Assembly (NCBI GenBank): GCA_017527415.1
Contig: JAFXQA010000012.1
Span: 1 to 64,000, forward strand
Reading direction: 5' to 3'
DNA: 64,000 nt
Origin: Bacteroidales bacterium
GTDB lineage: Bacteria; Bacteroidota; Bacteroidia; Bacteroidales; UBA932
Shown here: piece after piece, positions 36,879 to 45,741 of the stretch
Layout: each line of letters starts with the position of its first letter
Numbering within the stretch: the stretch's first letter is position 1
Notes under the pieces: generated by a model
What the model was told of the DNA's origin: nothing
The model's input: only the letters and a program-made list of their open reading frames with translations
Databases searched by the model: none
Made by a program: the position numbers and the translations under genes

Positions 36879-36919
36879 AAAAAATTCCGGGCCGGTGTAT
36901 AAAACAGTCAGCCCGGAAT
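36879..36919 (-). terminator. Intrinsic terminator or attenuator on the minus strand
   Basis: ATTCCGGGC (36884-36892) pairs perfectly with GCCCGGAAT (36911-36919). Reading the minus strand, the stem is followed by a T6 run (36879-36884). It lies just after the third gene of the SusCD unit and only about 10 nt before the next start codon. Confidence 0.75.
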
Positions 36920-36940
36920 AATTAACAATAATAGATAGAA

Positions 36941-37807
36941 CTAATTTGCTACAAAGATATCAGCCGAGCCTCCGTAGGCATTAGCGAGTGCTCTACCATC
37001 GGGTATAATATACCTTACCTGCAAGACACAGTACTTATCATCCTGGTACATGTAGCAGTTGTATCCACCGTCGTAGAAATAATCATCCCCAAGACTATAG
37101 CCAAAGTCAATTATATCAAGTTGGCCAAAAGACCCATAGGAATAACATGTGGCTTGCCTTTTCACGCGAAAATAATTGCAGTAGCCGTAACCGGGATCTT
37201 CGAAGGGTTTATCGTCGGTCAGCTGGATCTTGATGCTCTTGCCGGGACCGAAGAGATCCTTGAAGCGGTACAGAGTGGAATCACTTTCACACTGCTGCAA
37301 CTCAGTAGCTAGAGATTTGGTTCCTGCAACGGATTGTATGGTAGCATCACCTAAATAGTACGTACCTACATAGCCGGGTTTCCATGCCAGGCCTTCAAAG
37401 GTGCTTGAGCAGAGCTCTTTCTTGCCGCTGTTGATAGCCACCACGGTGATGTCGTAGAAGTTGGCAAGTCCGGTGAACAGGGTGTCGGCGATTCCTTCGT
37501 CGGTGAAGTCGATATCGGTACCGGTAGAAAGAACCTTCTCGATATAGGCCTTTTCGCCATCGGTTTCGATAGCTGCAGCCTTGTCTTTCGTAAGCTCAAC
37601 GAGGAACTTGGCGGAAGTTGTCTGCTTGTTCTTAACGAAACGGATCTTGATATCCTCGTCGGAATTGTACTCCGAAGAAGGAGTGTACTGGAAGATGGTA
37701 ACCTGTGGCTTGCCATCGCTTCCGGGAACGGTTCCTTCCTGAACCTCGCAGGAGGCTGCGAAGAGACCGAGCAGGGCAATGCTGAGAATATATGCTAATT
37801 TTTTCAT
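36941..37807 (-). CDS. SusE-position surface lipoprotein
   Basis: 288 residues. Lipobox 'GLFAASCEVQEG' (Cys about 20). It begins with a SusE-like N-terminal beta-sandwich: 'PQVTIFQYTPSSEYNSDEDIKIRFVKNKQTTSAKFLVELTKDKA', 'FTGLANFYDITVVAINSGKK'. The C-terminal half is rich in tyrosine, glycine and cysteine ('YCNYFRVKRQATCYSYGSFGQ', 'NCYMYQDDKYCV'), an unusual surface for ligand contact. It lies 18 nt after susD and is followed by a terminator. Its position is that of SusE-type accessory lipoproteins. The ligand is not predictable. Confidence 0.65.
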   Translation of the reverse strand: MKKLAYILSIALLGLFAASCEVQEGTVPGSDGKPQVTIFQYTPSSEYNSDEDIKIRFVKNKQTTSAKFLVELTKDKAAAIETDGEKAYIEKVLSTGTDIDFTDEGIADTLFTGLANFYDITVVAINSGKKELCSSTFEGLAWKPGYVGTYYLGDATIQSVAGTKSLATELQQCESDSTLYRFKDLFGPGKSIKIQLTDDKPFEDPGYGYCNYFRVKRQATCYSYGSFGQLDIIDFGYSLGDDYFYDGGYNCYMYQDDKYCVLQVRYIIPDGRALANAYGGSADIFVAN

Positions 37808-37825
37808 ATAAATCTGTCTTTAAAA

Positions 37826-39502
37826 TTACCAAACAAATGCAGGTGAATTTCCATCGAAAGGCTCAGGAACAGGATTTTGTTTGAGGGCGACATTGTAGTT
37901 GGCCTCTGTGCCCACGAAGCAGAGAGTCATCCACTGGGGAGGTGCATCGGAATTCCACTGGAAAGTATCGAGGTGGTTGGTACCTGCATAGCTGCGGATG
38001 ATACCCTTGTTCAGACGCTTGATGTCCTTAGTTGCGAAACCTTCGCCCCAGAGCTCAACGCGGCGCTGCCACCAGCACTCGTTCTGGAATGCAGGAGTTG
38101 CAGAGTTGTTGTAGAACTCATTGTGGGTGCCGTAGGTGTAGCTGGCATCACGGGTCTTGGCAAATGCGGTAAGGAGTGCGATACCCTCAGCCTCTTTGCC
38201 AGCCTGCATGCCGGTGGCCTCAGCCTCGATGAGGTACATTTCCTCAACGCGCATGAGGGGAACTGCAACGGTGAATGCTGCATACTGATCGACATGTTCG
38301 CCGTTCTTGGGACGGAATTTGAGAGCGATATGGGCGAGGTCTCCGCTTTCACTCTGATTGATGCCGGTCTTATAAACGCCGGCCGGATCGTCGGTATAAA
38401 CGGCGAGTGCGGCGAGTGCGTCTGCCTGGGTCATGTCATCAAGAGAAGGATCGATGAAGCACTTCTTCCTGAAGTCGGTAGCGGGGATGGTGCTGTAGAG
38501 GTGGGCGTCGATACGCTTGGGACCCACATAGTTTGCAGCATAGCCGCAACCGGAAGCACTGACCTCGGGGATCATCTGGGAACCCCAGCTGGAGTCGGCG
38601 TCGTTTACGAGAATGTTAGGATCGCTGGACTTGTAGGTTACGCCGAAAATCCATGCATCGTTAGGAGTGTTGAATCCGTCGGTCTTGGAAAGGTACTGGG
38701 CTTCGGTGAGAATGGTGTAGCCATTCTGTGCCTTCTTGGCATAGGTGACTGCATTCTCCCAATCTTCGGTCTCGAGATATGCGCGGGCCTTCAGGCCGTA
38801 AACCACGGTCGTGTCGGGAACATACTTGTTGGGACGTACGTATCCGGAAAGAAGGGTTTCAGCCTTGTCGAGATCGTCGAGGATGAAGCTCCAGATCTTT
38901 TCGTTGGTTGCACGGGGATTGTTGCACGCGATGGTAGGAGTGGTTTTCTCGTCTACGATAGGAACCGTGATGGCGGTCTTGTCGACGGGATAGCTCTTTT
39001 CTGCGAACATGCGGGCAAGATCCATGTAGAACATTGCGCGCATTGCATGAGCAATACCTGCACCTACTTTCTGATCGTCAGAAGGGGTTTCTCCGGCAAC
39101 GCTCAAAACAACATTGCAGTTTTTAATCCATTTATAATAATATGTCCAGGGGAGCTGGCAAACGGCGTAGCCGGGGCCAAGGCCGGTGCCGCACTGGTAC
39201 CATGTAGAATACCATTCGCTGCCACCGTCCTGAGGAACGATGTCCTGTCCCATCACATCCCACATGATCCAGAAGGACGGATAACCGTAGTCCCAAGGAT
39301 ATTTATTACTTGCACCTCCGTAGGTGAACTCGCCTACGAGTTGGCCGGTGATTGCATCCACGAAGCCCTGATAAGCACCGGGAGCATTCAACGCCTGCTC
39401 TTCGGTAATGGTAGAAGTCTGAGGGTTAACCTCCTTGATGCAGGAGTTGGCAAAAAACATGACAACTGCTGCGATCAGACTGATTTTATATATTGCTTTC
39501 AT
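37826..39502 (-). CDS. susD: SusD/RagB-family nutrient-binding lipoprotein
   Basis: 558 residues. Lipobox 'FFANSCIKEVNP' (Cys about 21). Helical TPR-like core: 'MRAMFYMDLARMFAEKSYPV', 'VYGLKARAYLETEDWENAVTYAKKA', and the C-terminal family signature 'PLMRVEEMYLIEAEA' with 'RRVELWGEGFATKDIKRLNKG'. It forms the lid on the SusC transporter at the cell surface. It lies 18 nt after susC. The downstream proteases and the absence of glycosidases suggest the ligand is a peptide or protein fragment, as in RagAB-like systems. Confidence 0.92.
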   Translation of the reverse strand: MKAIYKISLIAAVVMFFANSCIKEVNPQTSTITEEQALNAPGAYQGFVDAITGQLVGEFTYGGASNKYPWDYGYPSFWIMWDVMGQDIVPQDGGSEWYSTWYQCGTGLGPGYAVCQLPWTYYYKWIKNCNVVLSVAGETPSDDQKVGAGIAHAMRAMFYMDLARMFAEKSYPVDKTAITVPIVDEKTTPTIACNNPRATNEKIWSFILDDLDKAETLLSGYVRPNKYVPDTTVVYGLKARAYLETEDWENAVTYAKKAQNGYTILTEAQYLSKTDGFNTPNDAWIFGVTYKSSDPNILVNDADSSWGSQMIPEVSASGCGYAANYVGPKRIDAHLYSTIPATDFRKKCFIDPSLDDMTQADALAALAVYTDDPAGVYKTGINQSESGDLAHIALKFRPKNGEHVDQYAAFTVAVPLMRVEEMYLIEAEATGMQAGKEAEGIALLTAFAKTRDASYTYGTHNEFYNNSATPAFQNECWWQRRVELWGEGFATKDIKRLNKGIIRSYAGTNHLDTFQWNSDAPPQWMTLCFVGTEANYNVALKQNPVPEPFDGNSPAFVW

Positions 39503-39520
39503 ATTCGTATCTCCTTAGAT

Positions 39521-42500
39521 TTAGAAAGTCAACTGAACACCGCCCGAAATAGTGCGGACAGGAGAATAGACGGAAACATAGGTGTTGCCGGTGTAGGAGT
39601 ACCTGGGATCCAGACCCTTGCGGGCAGACCAGAACTTGAGGTTTTCACCCATTGCATAGAAGCGTACTTTCGAAATGCCCAGTCCCTTGACGATCTTCTC
39701 GGGAAGAGTGTAACCGACGGAGAAGGACTGGAAGTTGAAGTAGCTCGCGTTCACGAGGAAGCGGTCGGAGTCTGCGGCGGTGAACTGGTCGCCATACTGC
39801 CAACGAGGAATGTTACTGCTGGTGTTGTCCGGGCTCCAGGACCTGTACCAATCCTTATGGAAGGTGGAACCTGCGTCGGAAGAAGTGTAGCAAGGCCCCA
39901 TGTATCCCTGATAACCGGAATCGAACACCTTGCCGCCGATCTGATAGTCGAAAGAGACGGTGGCGTCGATGCCCTTGAAGCGAACGGTGGAAGAAAGACC
40001 GCCGAATGCCTTGGGAAGCATGCTTCCGAGGTTATAGAAGGTTGCCACGTTGGGGTTGGTGGTGGTGTAGGAATACTTGCTGCCGGGACGGTTCACAACT
40101 CCTTCGCCGAGGTCGGCGTCAACCCAGTAGAGGGCCTGACCGTTCTCGTCGACACCTGCATACACGTGACGGAATGCGCTGTACATCGAACCGCCTTCCT
40201 CGAGCCAGAGGCTGTTCTCGGTGAAGCCCTGAGTGCCTTCGATCTTCTTGGTTTCAGGGAGTTCGAGGATCTTGTCCTTATTGCTTGCAATATTGAAGCT
40301 GGCGGACCAGACGAAGTCCTTGGTGCGAACCAGGTCGGCGTTCAGCACGAGTTCGATACCGTTGTTGCGGATCTTACCGAGGTTGCCATAGTAACCGCGG
40401 GAACCGATGGACTCGGCGACGGAGAGCCAGAAGAGCTGGCCGTCAGAGACCTTGGAATAGAAGTCGAGACTACCGGAGAGGCGGCCCTTGTAGAGGCTGA
40501 ACTCGGCACCGACGTTGCGGTTGGTAGTGGTTTCCCAGGAGATGTCCTTGTTACCGATACGGGCGAAGGAAGGTGCCATGGTGTAGGTTCCGGTCTTGGA
40601 AAGGGTGTAGAGGTCGGTGTATGCCCATGCGCCGATATCGTCGTTACCCTGCTGGCCGATGGAGGCCTTCAGCTTGAGGATGTCGAACACGGAGTTGCTG
40701 CCGAAGAGGGCCTCTTTGCTCACGATCCAGGCAGCACCCAAAGACCAGAAGTTACCCCAGCGGTGATCCTTGTCGAAGTAAGAGGTTGCATCACGACGGA
40801 AGGAAGCGGAAGCATAGTACTTCTGTGCATAGTTGAACTGTGCGCTTGCGAAGTAACCTTCAACGTTGTATTCCGAAGAAGATGAACCGGAATCATACTG
40901 AGTGTTGGCAGCAGCATTGAGTTCGAGAATTTCGGGGCTGTAGAGACCCTGACCTTCAGCGGACAGAGCGGTGCTGTTGGTGTCGTACCATTCGTGACCG
41001 GCGATGACGTTGACGTTGAAGTCACCGATCTGGTTCACATAGGTGAGGCTCTGGATATTGTTGGTACGGATGGTGGTGGAAGCGCTCTTGTAGAGTTGGC
41101 CATTCACACTGACCTTAGGCCCGTACAGGGAGTTGTCATAGTGGGAATAACGGGTGGAACCCCAGATGACCGTGGAGGTGATGTTTGCGGAGAGGTGGTC
41201 GGAAATGGTGAAGTCGGCCACGAAGTTGCCGTTCATCTGGTTGCCTGCGCTCTTGTCTACATTGTACCTGTTGTTACCGATAGGGTTACCGGTCTGCAGG
41301 AATGCACGGTTCACGGGATAGTCGGCACCTGCAACACCGAAGTCGTACTGAGGATTGCCGTTGGCATCGGTACGCACGACGGGATTGCCGTTGGCATCGA
41401 GCACATAGACGTATGCAGGATAGATAGGTGCGATGTGCGAGGTGTAGTACATCAGGTTGGTGGAACCGAGAGTGGTGTCCATGTTAGGGTTGGCGGTCTG
41501 CGCGGAATTCACGAAACCTACGTTTGCTCCGAGTTTCAACCACTTCTTTGCCTGATAGTCGGCCTTGATACGGGCGCTGACACGCTCATATCCGGAATAC
41601 TGGATGACACCGTCTTCGTTGAGGTAGCTCAGGCTGGCATAGTAGGATGCCCTGTCGGTACCACCGGAAACGCTGGCTACATACTCCTTGCGGAGGGCCT
41701 TCTTGTAGGCGAGATCCGTCCAGTTGTCGGGCTGGAACCAGTAATCCTCACCGCCGGAAGTCATCTTGTAACCGAGTTTGGCGTTAGGATTGAGCTTGCC
41801 GTCGGTGCCGATCAGCTGCTCGCCGTCCGGAATGGTGTAAACCTGATACTTAAGGTCGCTGAGCATCTGAGTGTTTGCCTTCACGTTTGCCGCTGCGGAA
41901 CTCTGGCCCTGTCCATAATAGTACAGATTGTACAACTGGGCATAGTATGCTTCGTAGTATTCACCAGGATCGGTGATGAAGTCATAGTCAGGAATTGAAC
42001 GGGAGTTGACACCCCATTTAACATCGAGGTTGACAACTGCATCGTTGCTGCGGCCCTTCTTGGTGGTGACGATGATAACACCGGAAGCACCACGGGCGCC
42101 ATACAGTGCGGCGGAGGCTGCGTCCTTGAGGACGGTCACGGACTCAATGTCGCTCTGAGGGATGTTGGAAAGCGATGCAGTGTAAGGTGCGCCGTCAACG
42201 ATAACCAGCGGGTCGGTTCCTGCATACATTGAGGAAATACCGCGGATGTTGATGGAACCGCTGCCTGCACCAGGAGCACCTGATGATCCCCTCATCTGCA
42301 GACCGGCGACGGAACCCACGAGAGCGTTGGCGATGTTGGTCGTCTGGCGCTTCTGGATGTCATCTGCCTTCAGCACGGATGCGGAACCCGTAAAGGCCTC
42401 TTTGGTACTGGTACCGAAGGCGACCACGATGGTTTCGTCCAGCATCTGTGTGTCGTCTGAGAGTGCCACGTTGATAACAGACTTCTTCTCTACCGGGATG

Positions 42501-42742
42501 ATCTGTGTTTCGTATCCCATGGAAGAGAAAACGAGTGTTGCATTGCCGGGAACCGAGATGTTGTATTCACCGTCAAGACCGGTGACGACACCCTTGGTGG
42601 TTCCTTGCACAACGACGCCGGCACCCGGAATCGGAGCTCCGGAAGCATCGGTGACAACACCTTTGACAGTAATGTTCTGTGCGGAGGCAAGAATGCCTGC
42701 AAATAGCATTACAGAGGTGATTAAGAGCTTAAATTTTCTCAT
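39521..42742 (-). CDS. susC: SusC/RagA-family TonB-linked transporter
   Basis: 1073 residues. Signal peptide 'LLITSVMLFAGILASAQN', then a carboxypeptidase-like domain ('VKGVVTDASGAPIPGAGVVVQGTTKGVVTG'), the TonB box region ('MLDETIVVAFGTSTKEAFTGS'), and a plug ('NIANALVGSVAGLQMRG', 'INIRGISSMYAGTDPLVIVDGAPY', 'LKDAASAALYGARGASGVIIVTTKKG'). The barrel ends 'SPVRTISGGVQLTF'. It imports ligand captured by SusD using TonB energy. It is the first gene of the minus-strand operon. No sigma/anti-sigma pair or hybrid sensor is adjacent within this window. Confidence 0.95.
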   Translation of the reverse strand: MRKFKLLITSVMLFAGILASAQNITVKGVVTDASGAPIPGAGVVVQGTTKGVVTGLDGEYNISVPGNATLVFSSMGYETQIIPVEKKSVINVALSDDTQMLDETIVVAFGTSTKEAFTGSASVLKADDIQKRQTTNIANALVGSVAGLQMRGSSGAPGAGSGSINIRGISSMYAGTDPLVIVDGAPYTASLSNIPQSDIESVTVLKDAASAALYGARGASGVIIVTTKKGRSNDAVVNLDVKWGVNSRSIPDYDFITDPGEYYEAYYAQLYNLYYYGQGQSSAAANVKANTQMLSDLKYQVYTIPDGEQLIGTDGKLNPNAKLGYKMTSGGEDYWFQPDNWTDLAYKKALRKEYVASVSGGTDRASYYASLSYLNEDGVIQYSGYERVSARIKADYQAKKWLKLGANVGFVNSAQTANPNMDTTLGSTNLMYYTSHIAPIYPAYVYVLDANGNPVVRTDANGNPQYDFGVAGADYPVNRAFLQTGNPIGNNRYNVDKSAGNQMNGNFVADFTISDHLSANITSTVIWGSTRYSHYDNSLYGPKVSVNGQLYKSASTTIRTNNIQSLTYVNQIGDFNVNVIAGHEWYDTNSTALSAEGQGLYSPEILELNAAANTQYDSGSSSSEYNVEGYFASAQFNYAQKYYASASFRRDATSYFDKDHRWGNFWSLGAAWIVSKEALFGSNSVFDILKLKASIGQQGNDDIGAWAYTDLYTLSKTGTYTMAPSFARIGNKDISWETTTNRNVGAEFSLYKGRLSGSLDFYSKVSDGQLFWLSVAESIGSRGYYGNLGKIRNNGIELVLNADLVRTKDFVWSASFNIASNKDKILELPETKKIEGTQGFTENSLWLEEGGSMYSAFRHVYAGVDENGQALYWVDADLGEGVVNRPGSKYSYTTTNPNVATFYNLGSMLPKAFGGLSSTVRFKGIDATVSFDYQIGGKVFDSGYQGYMGPCYTSSDAGSTFHKDWYRSWSPDNTSSNIPRWQYGDQFTAADSDRFLVNASYFNFQSFSVGYTLPEKIVKGLGISKVRFYAMGENLKFWSARKGLDPRYSYTGNTYVSVYSPVRTISGGVQLTF

Positions 42743-43122
42743 AAGCCATTTTTTTAATTAAACAATAAACTATACTAACTATACTAGTTATCTGCCATTA
42801 CACATACACGTACGGGTACAATATGCGCAATTTGAGCTGGCAAGTTCGGAAAAATAAATTACAATTCCAAACTTTTGAAAAAAGCGGCAAACTAACGCAG
42901 GATGCGGTTTTTTAATAAAAAAACGCGCCACATCTGCGTCCAGCGCGTTTTATCGGTTAATAACTATAACTATTCTACCCCTTTTAATTAACATCTTTAA
43001 CTTAAAAAATTTTTAAAAAAATTAAAGAACGGGTTTCTATGCGCGCGTGTGTACCTTAATGTTTAATTATCGAAAAAAAGCAGTATCTTTGCACGTTTTT
43101 ACTTTAGACAGTGCTTTTTATT
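42743..43122. promoter_or_regulatory. Divergent intergenic region between susC and alaS
   Basis: About 380 AT-rich bases with no credible gene. The susC side has a perfect 9-bp tandem repeat ACTATACTA at 42769-42786 and an overlapping palindrome TAACTA-TAC-TAGTTA (42776-42790), a possible regulator site. A stem AAAACGCGC (42920-42928)/GCGCGTTTT (42943-42951) lies in the middle. The alaS promoter is at the right end. I found no clean TAnnTTTG for susC. Confidence 0.55.
43084..43091 (+). promoter_or_regulatory. -7 box for alaS
   Basis: TATCTTTG matches TAnnTTTG and lies 31 nt before the preferred alaS ATG at 43123. It leaves too little room for the upstream GTG at 43111 to be a likely start. 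Confidence 0.6.
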
Positions 43123-45741
43123 ATGATGAATTCCAAGGAAATACGTCAGAAATTTCTGGACTTTTTCGAGGCAAAGGGGCACAGTATAGTCCCTTCCGCA
43201 CCGATGGTTGTAAAAAACGATCCGACCTTGATGTTCACGAACGCCGGCATGAACCAGTTCAAGGACATCTTCCTCGGCAACTCCACCCCCAAAATGAAGA
43301 GGGCGGCCGACAGCCAGAAGTGCCTCCGCGTGAGCGGCAAGCACAACGACCTCGAAGAAGTCGGACACGATACATACCACCACACGATGTTCGAGATGCT
43401 GGGCAACTGGAGCTTCGGCGATTACTTCAAGACTGAGGCGATTGACTGGGCCTGGGAACTGCTCACGGGTGTCTACGGCATCAATCCCGAACTCCTCTAT
43501 GCCACCGTGTTCGAAGGCAGCGCCGAAGATGGCACGTCCCTCGATGAGGAGGCCCGCCAGGCCTGGCTCAAGCATCTCCCCGCAGAGCGCATCCTGCTCG
43601 GCAACAAGCACGACAACTTCTGGGAGATGGGCGAGACCGGCCCCTGCGGCCCCTGCTCCGAGATCCACATCGACATCCGAAGCGAGGAGGAAAAACGCGC
43701 CAGCGGCATTCCCGGCAAAGACCTGGTGAACCAGAGCGACCCCCACGTGATAGAGATATGGAACCTGGTGTTCATGCAGTTCGAGCGCAAGGCGGACGGC
43801 CACCTGGAGCCCCTTCCCGCCAAGAACATCGACACCGGTATGGGCTTCGAACGCCTCTGCGCAGTGCTTCAGGGCAAGAACAGCAACTACGACTCGGACG
43901 TCTTCTCCGGCCTTCTCGGTAAACTCGGGGAACTCTCCGGACATAAATACGGCGAGGGTAAGGATACCGATGTGGCCATGAGGGTATGTGCAGACCACAT
44001 CCGCGCCATTTCCTTCAGCATTGCGGACGGCCAGCTGCCTTCCAACGTCAAGGCCGGATATGTCATCCGCAGGATCCTGCGCCGTGCCGTGCGCTACGGC
44101 TACACTTTCCTCGGCTTTACCGAACCCTTCCTCTGCCGCCTCGTGCCCCAGCTCATCTCCGACATGGGAGATGCCTATCCGGAGCTGAAGGCCCAGCAGA
44201 AGCTGATAGAGAGCGTCATCCGCGAGGAGGAGCTCGCTTTCCTGCGCACCCTCGACCGCGGAATCAAACTCCTGGACGATTACATGGCCAGGAACGCCGC
44301 CGCCAAGGTGCTGCCCGGCACCGACGCGTTCGTGCTCTACGACACCTTCGGATTCCCCATCGACCTCACCGAACTTATCGCGGGCGAGAAGGGATACACC
44401 GTCGATCTGGAGGGCTTCCAGGTGGAACTTGGCAAGCAGAAGGAGCGTGCACGCAACGCCACCGCGAATGAATTCGGCGACTGGACCGTCTATCATGAAG
44501 GCGAGGACGTGGAATTCACTGGATACGACACCGTAGAGCAGCCCGGAGCTTTGCTCCTCAAGAGCCGCAAGGTGGTCCAAAAGAACAAGGAGATGCTCCA
44601 GCTCGTGTTCGACCGCACCCCGTTCTACGGGGAGATGGGCGGCGAGGTCGGTGACACCGGCGTGGCAGTTGCCGCCGGCGGAGAGGAAATCAAGATACTC
44701 AACACCGTCAAGGAGAACAACCTGACCATCCACATAGCCGACAAGTTGCCTTCTGATCCGGCCGGTTCCTTCACCCTGAAGGTGGATGCCGCCCGCAGGC
44801 AGGCAATTGCCAACAATCACACCTGCACCCACCTGCTGGACCAGGCGCTGCGCGAGATCGTTGGCACCCACGTGGAGCAGAAGGGTTCTTATGTGTGCGA
44901 CAAATACTTCCGCTTCGACTTCTCCCACTTCGAGAAACTTTCCGACGAGCAGATCCGTGCGGTTGAAGCCCGGGTGAACGAACTGATACGCAGCAACTTC
45001 CCTCTGGTGGAGAATCGCGAAGCCACGATGGAGGAAGCCAACGCCATGGGTGCCATCGCGCTCTTCGGCGAGAAGTACGGCGACCGCGTCCGCGTGGTCA
45101 AGTTCGGCCCCAGCGTCGAGCTCTGCGGCGGCTGCCACACATCCCGAACCGGAAACATCGGTCTCTTCAAGATCACTTCCGAGGCGGCCATCGCCGCCGG
45201 CATACGCCGAATCGAGGCCGTGACCGGCGAGGAGTCCGAAAAACTCGTCTTTGGCCTTCAGGAGATGATCCGCACAGCCCGCGCCATGTTCAACAATGCT
45301 CCCGGACTCACTGAAGCTATCCACAAGATGATCGAGGAGAACGAGGGCTACAAGAAGCAGATCGCCGAGGTTGCAAAGGAGAAGACCCTGCAACTGAAGA
45401 AGGCCTTGCTGGAGCATTCGGAGCAGATTAACGGCCACAACGTGATCAAGATCAACCAGACCCGCGATCTCGTTATGCTCCGCGATGCCGCCACAATGCT
45501 TCAGAAAGAGGCCGAGAATCTGGTGATTGCTGCCGCATTCGAGTCCGCCGGCAAGCCTCAGCTCCTGCTGATGTATTCGCAGGATCTCGTGGCGGCAGGC
45601 AAAAATGCAGGTGCCGACATCCGCGAAGCCGCAAAGTGCATCCAGGGCGGAGGCGGCGGCCAGCCCGGACTCGCGACCGCCGGTGGCAAGGATATTGCTG
45701 GTCTTTCCGCTGCCCTCGACATAATGATCCAGAAGATTTGA
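43123..45741 (+). CDS. alaS: Alanyl-tRNA synthetase
   Basis: 872 residues from the ATG at 43123; an adjacent ATG at 43126 is equally possible. Class II catalytic domain: '[23 protein letters not shown]', '[17 protein letters not shown]', '[16 protein letters not shown]', '[18 protein letters not shown]', '[11 protein letters not shown]'. The editing domain has '[14 protein letters not shown]' and '[19 protein letters not shown]' (zinc Cys/His). The C-Ala domain has '[16 protein letters not shown]'. It charges tRNA-Ala and removes mischarged Ser or Gly. The next ORF starts within its stop codon (TTGA). Confidence 0.98.
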   Translation: MMNSKEIRQKFLDFFEAKGHSIVPSAPMVVKNDPTLMFTNAGMNQFKDIFLGNSTPKMKRAADSQKCLRVSGKHNDLEEVGHDTYHHTMFEMLGNWSFGDYFKTEAIDWAWELLTGVYGINPELLYATVFEGSAEDGTSLDEEARQAWLKHLPAERILLGNKHDNFWEMGETGPCGPCSEIHIDIRSEEEKRASGIPGKDLVNQSDPHVIEIWNLVFMQFERKADGHLEPLPAKNIDTGMGFERLCAVLQGKNSNYDSDVFSGLLGKLGELSGHKYGEGKDTDVAMRVCADHIRAISFSIADGQLPSNVKAGYVIRRILRRAVRYGYTFLGFTEPFLCRLVPQLISDMGDAYPELKAQQKLIESVIREEELAFLRTLDRGIKLLDDYMARNAAAKVLPGTDAFVLYDTFGFPIDLTELIAGEKGYTVDLEGFQVELGKQKERARNATANEFGDWTVYHEGEDVEFTGYDTVEQPGALLLKSRKVVQKNKEMLQLVFDRTPFYGEMGGEVGDTGVAVAAGGEEIKILNTVKENNLTIHIADKLPSDPAGSFTLKVDAARRQAIANNHTCTHLLDQALREIVGTHVEQKGSYVCDKYFRFDFSHFEKLSDEQIRAVEARVNELIRSNFPLVENREATMEEANAMGAIALFGEKYGDRVRVVKFGPSVELCGGCHTSRTGNIGLFKITSEAAIAAGIRRIEAVTGEESEKLVFGLQEMIRTARAMFNNAPGLTEAIHKMIEENEGYKKQIAEVAKEKTLQLKKALLEHSEQINGHNVIKINQTRDLVMLRDAATMLQKEAENLVIAAAFESAGKPQLLLMYSQDLVAAGKNAGADIREAAKCIQGGGGGQPGLATAGGKDIAGLSAALDIMIQKI

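Noticed and set aside
37877..40885. A 1002-codon open frame on the plus strand opposite susD and susC
   Set aside because: It runs across two well-supported genes and their gap, has no recognisable domain, and reflects the GC-rich codon bias of the true minus-strand genes.
43099..45438. A 779-codon minus-strand frame opposite alaS
   Set aside because: alaS motifs fix the coding strand; the antisense translation shows no domain.
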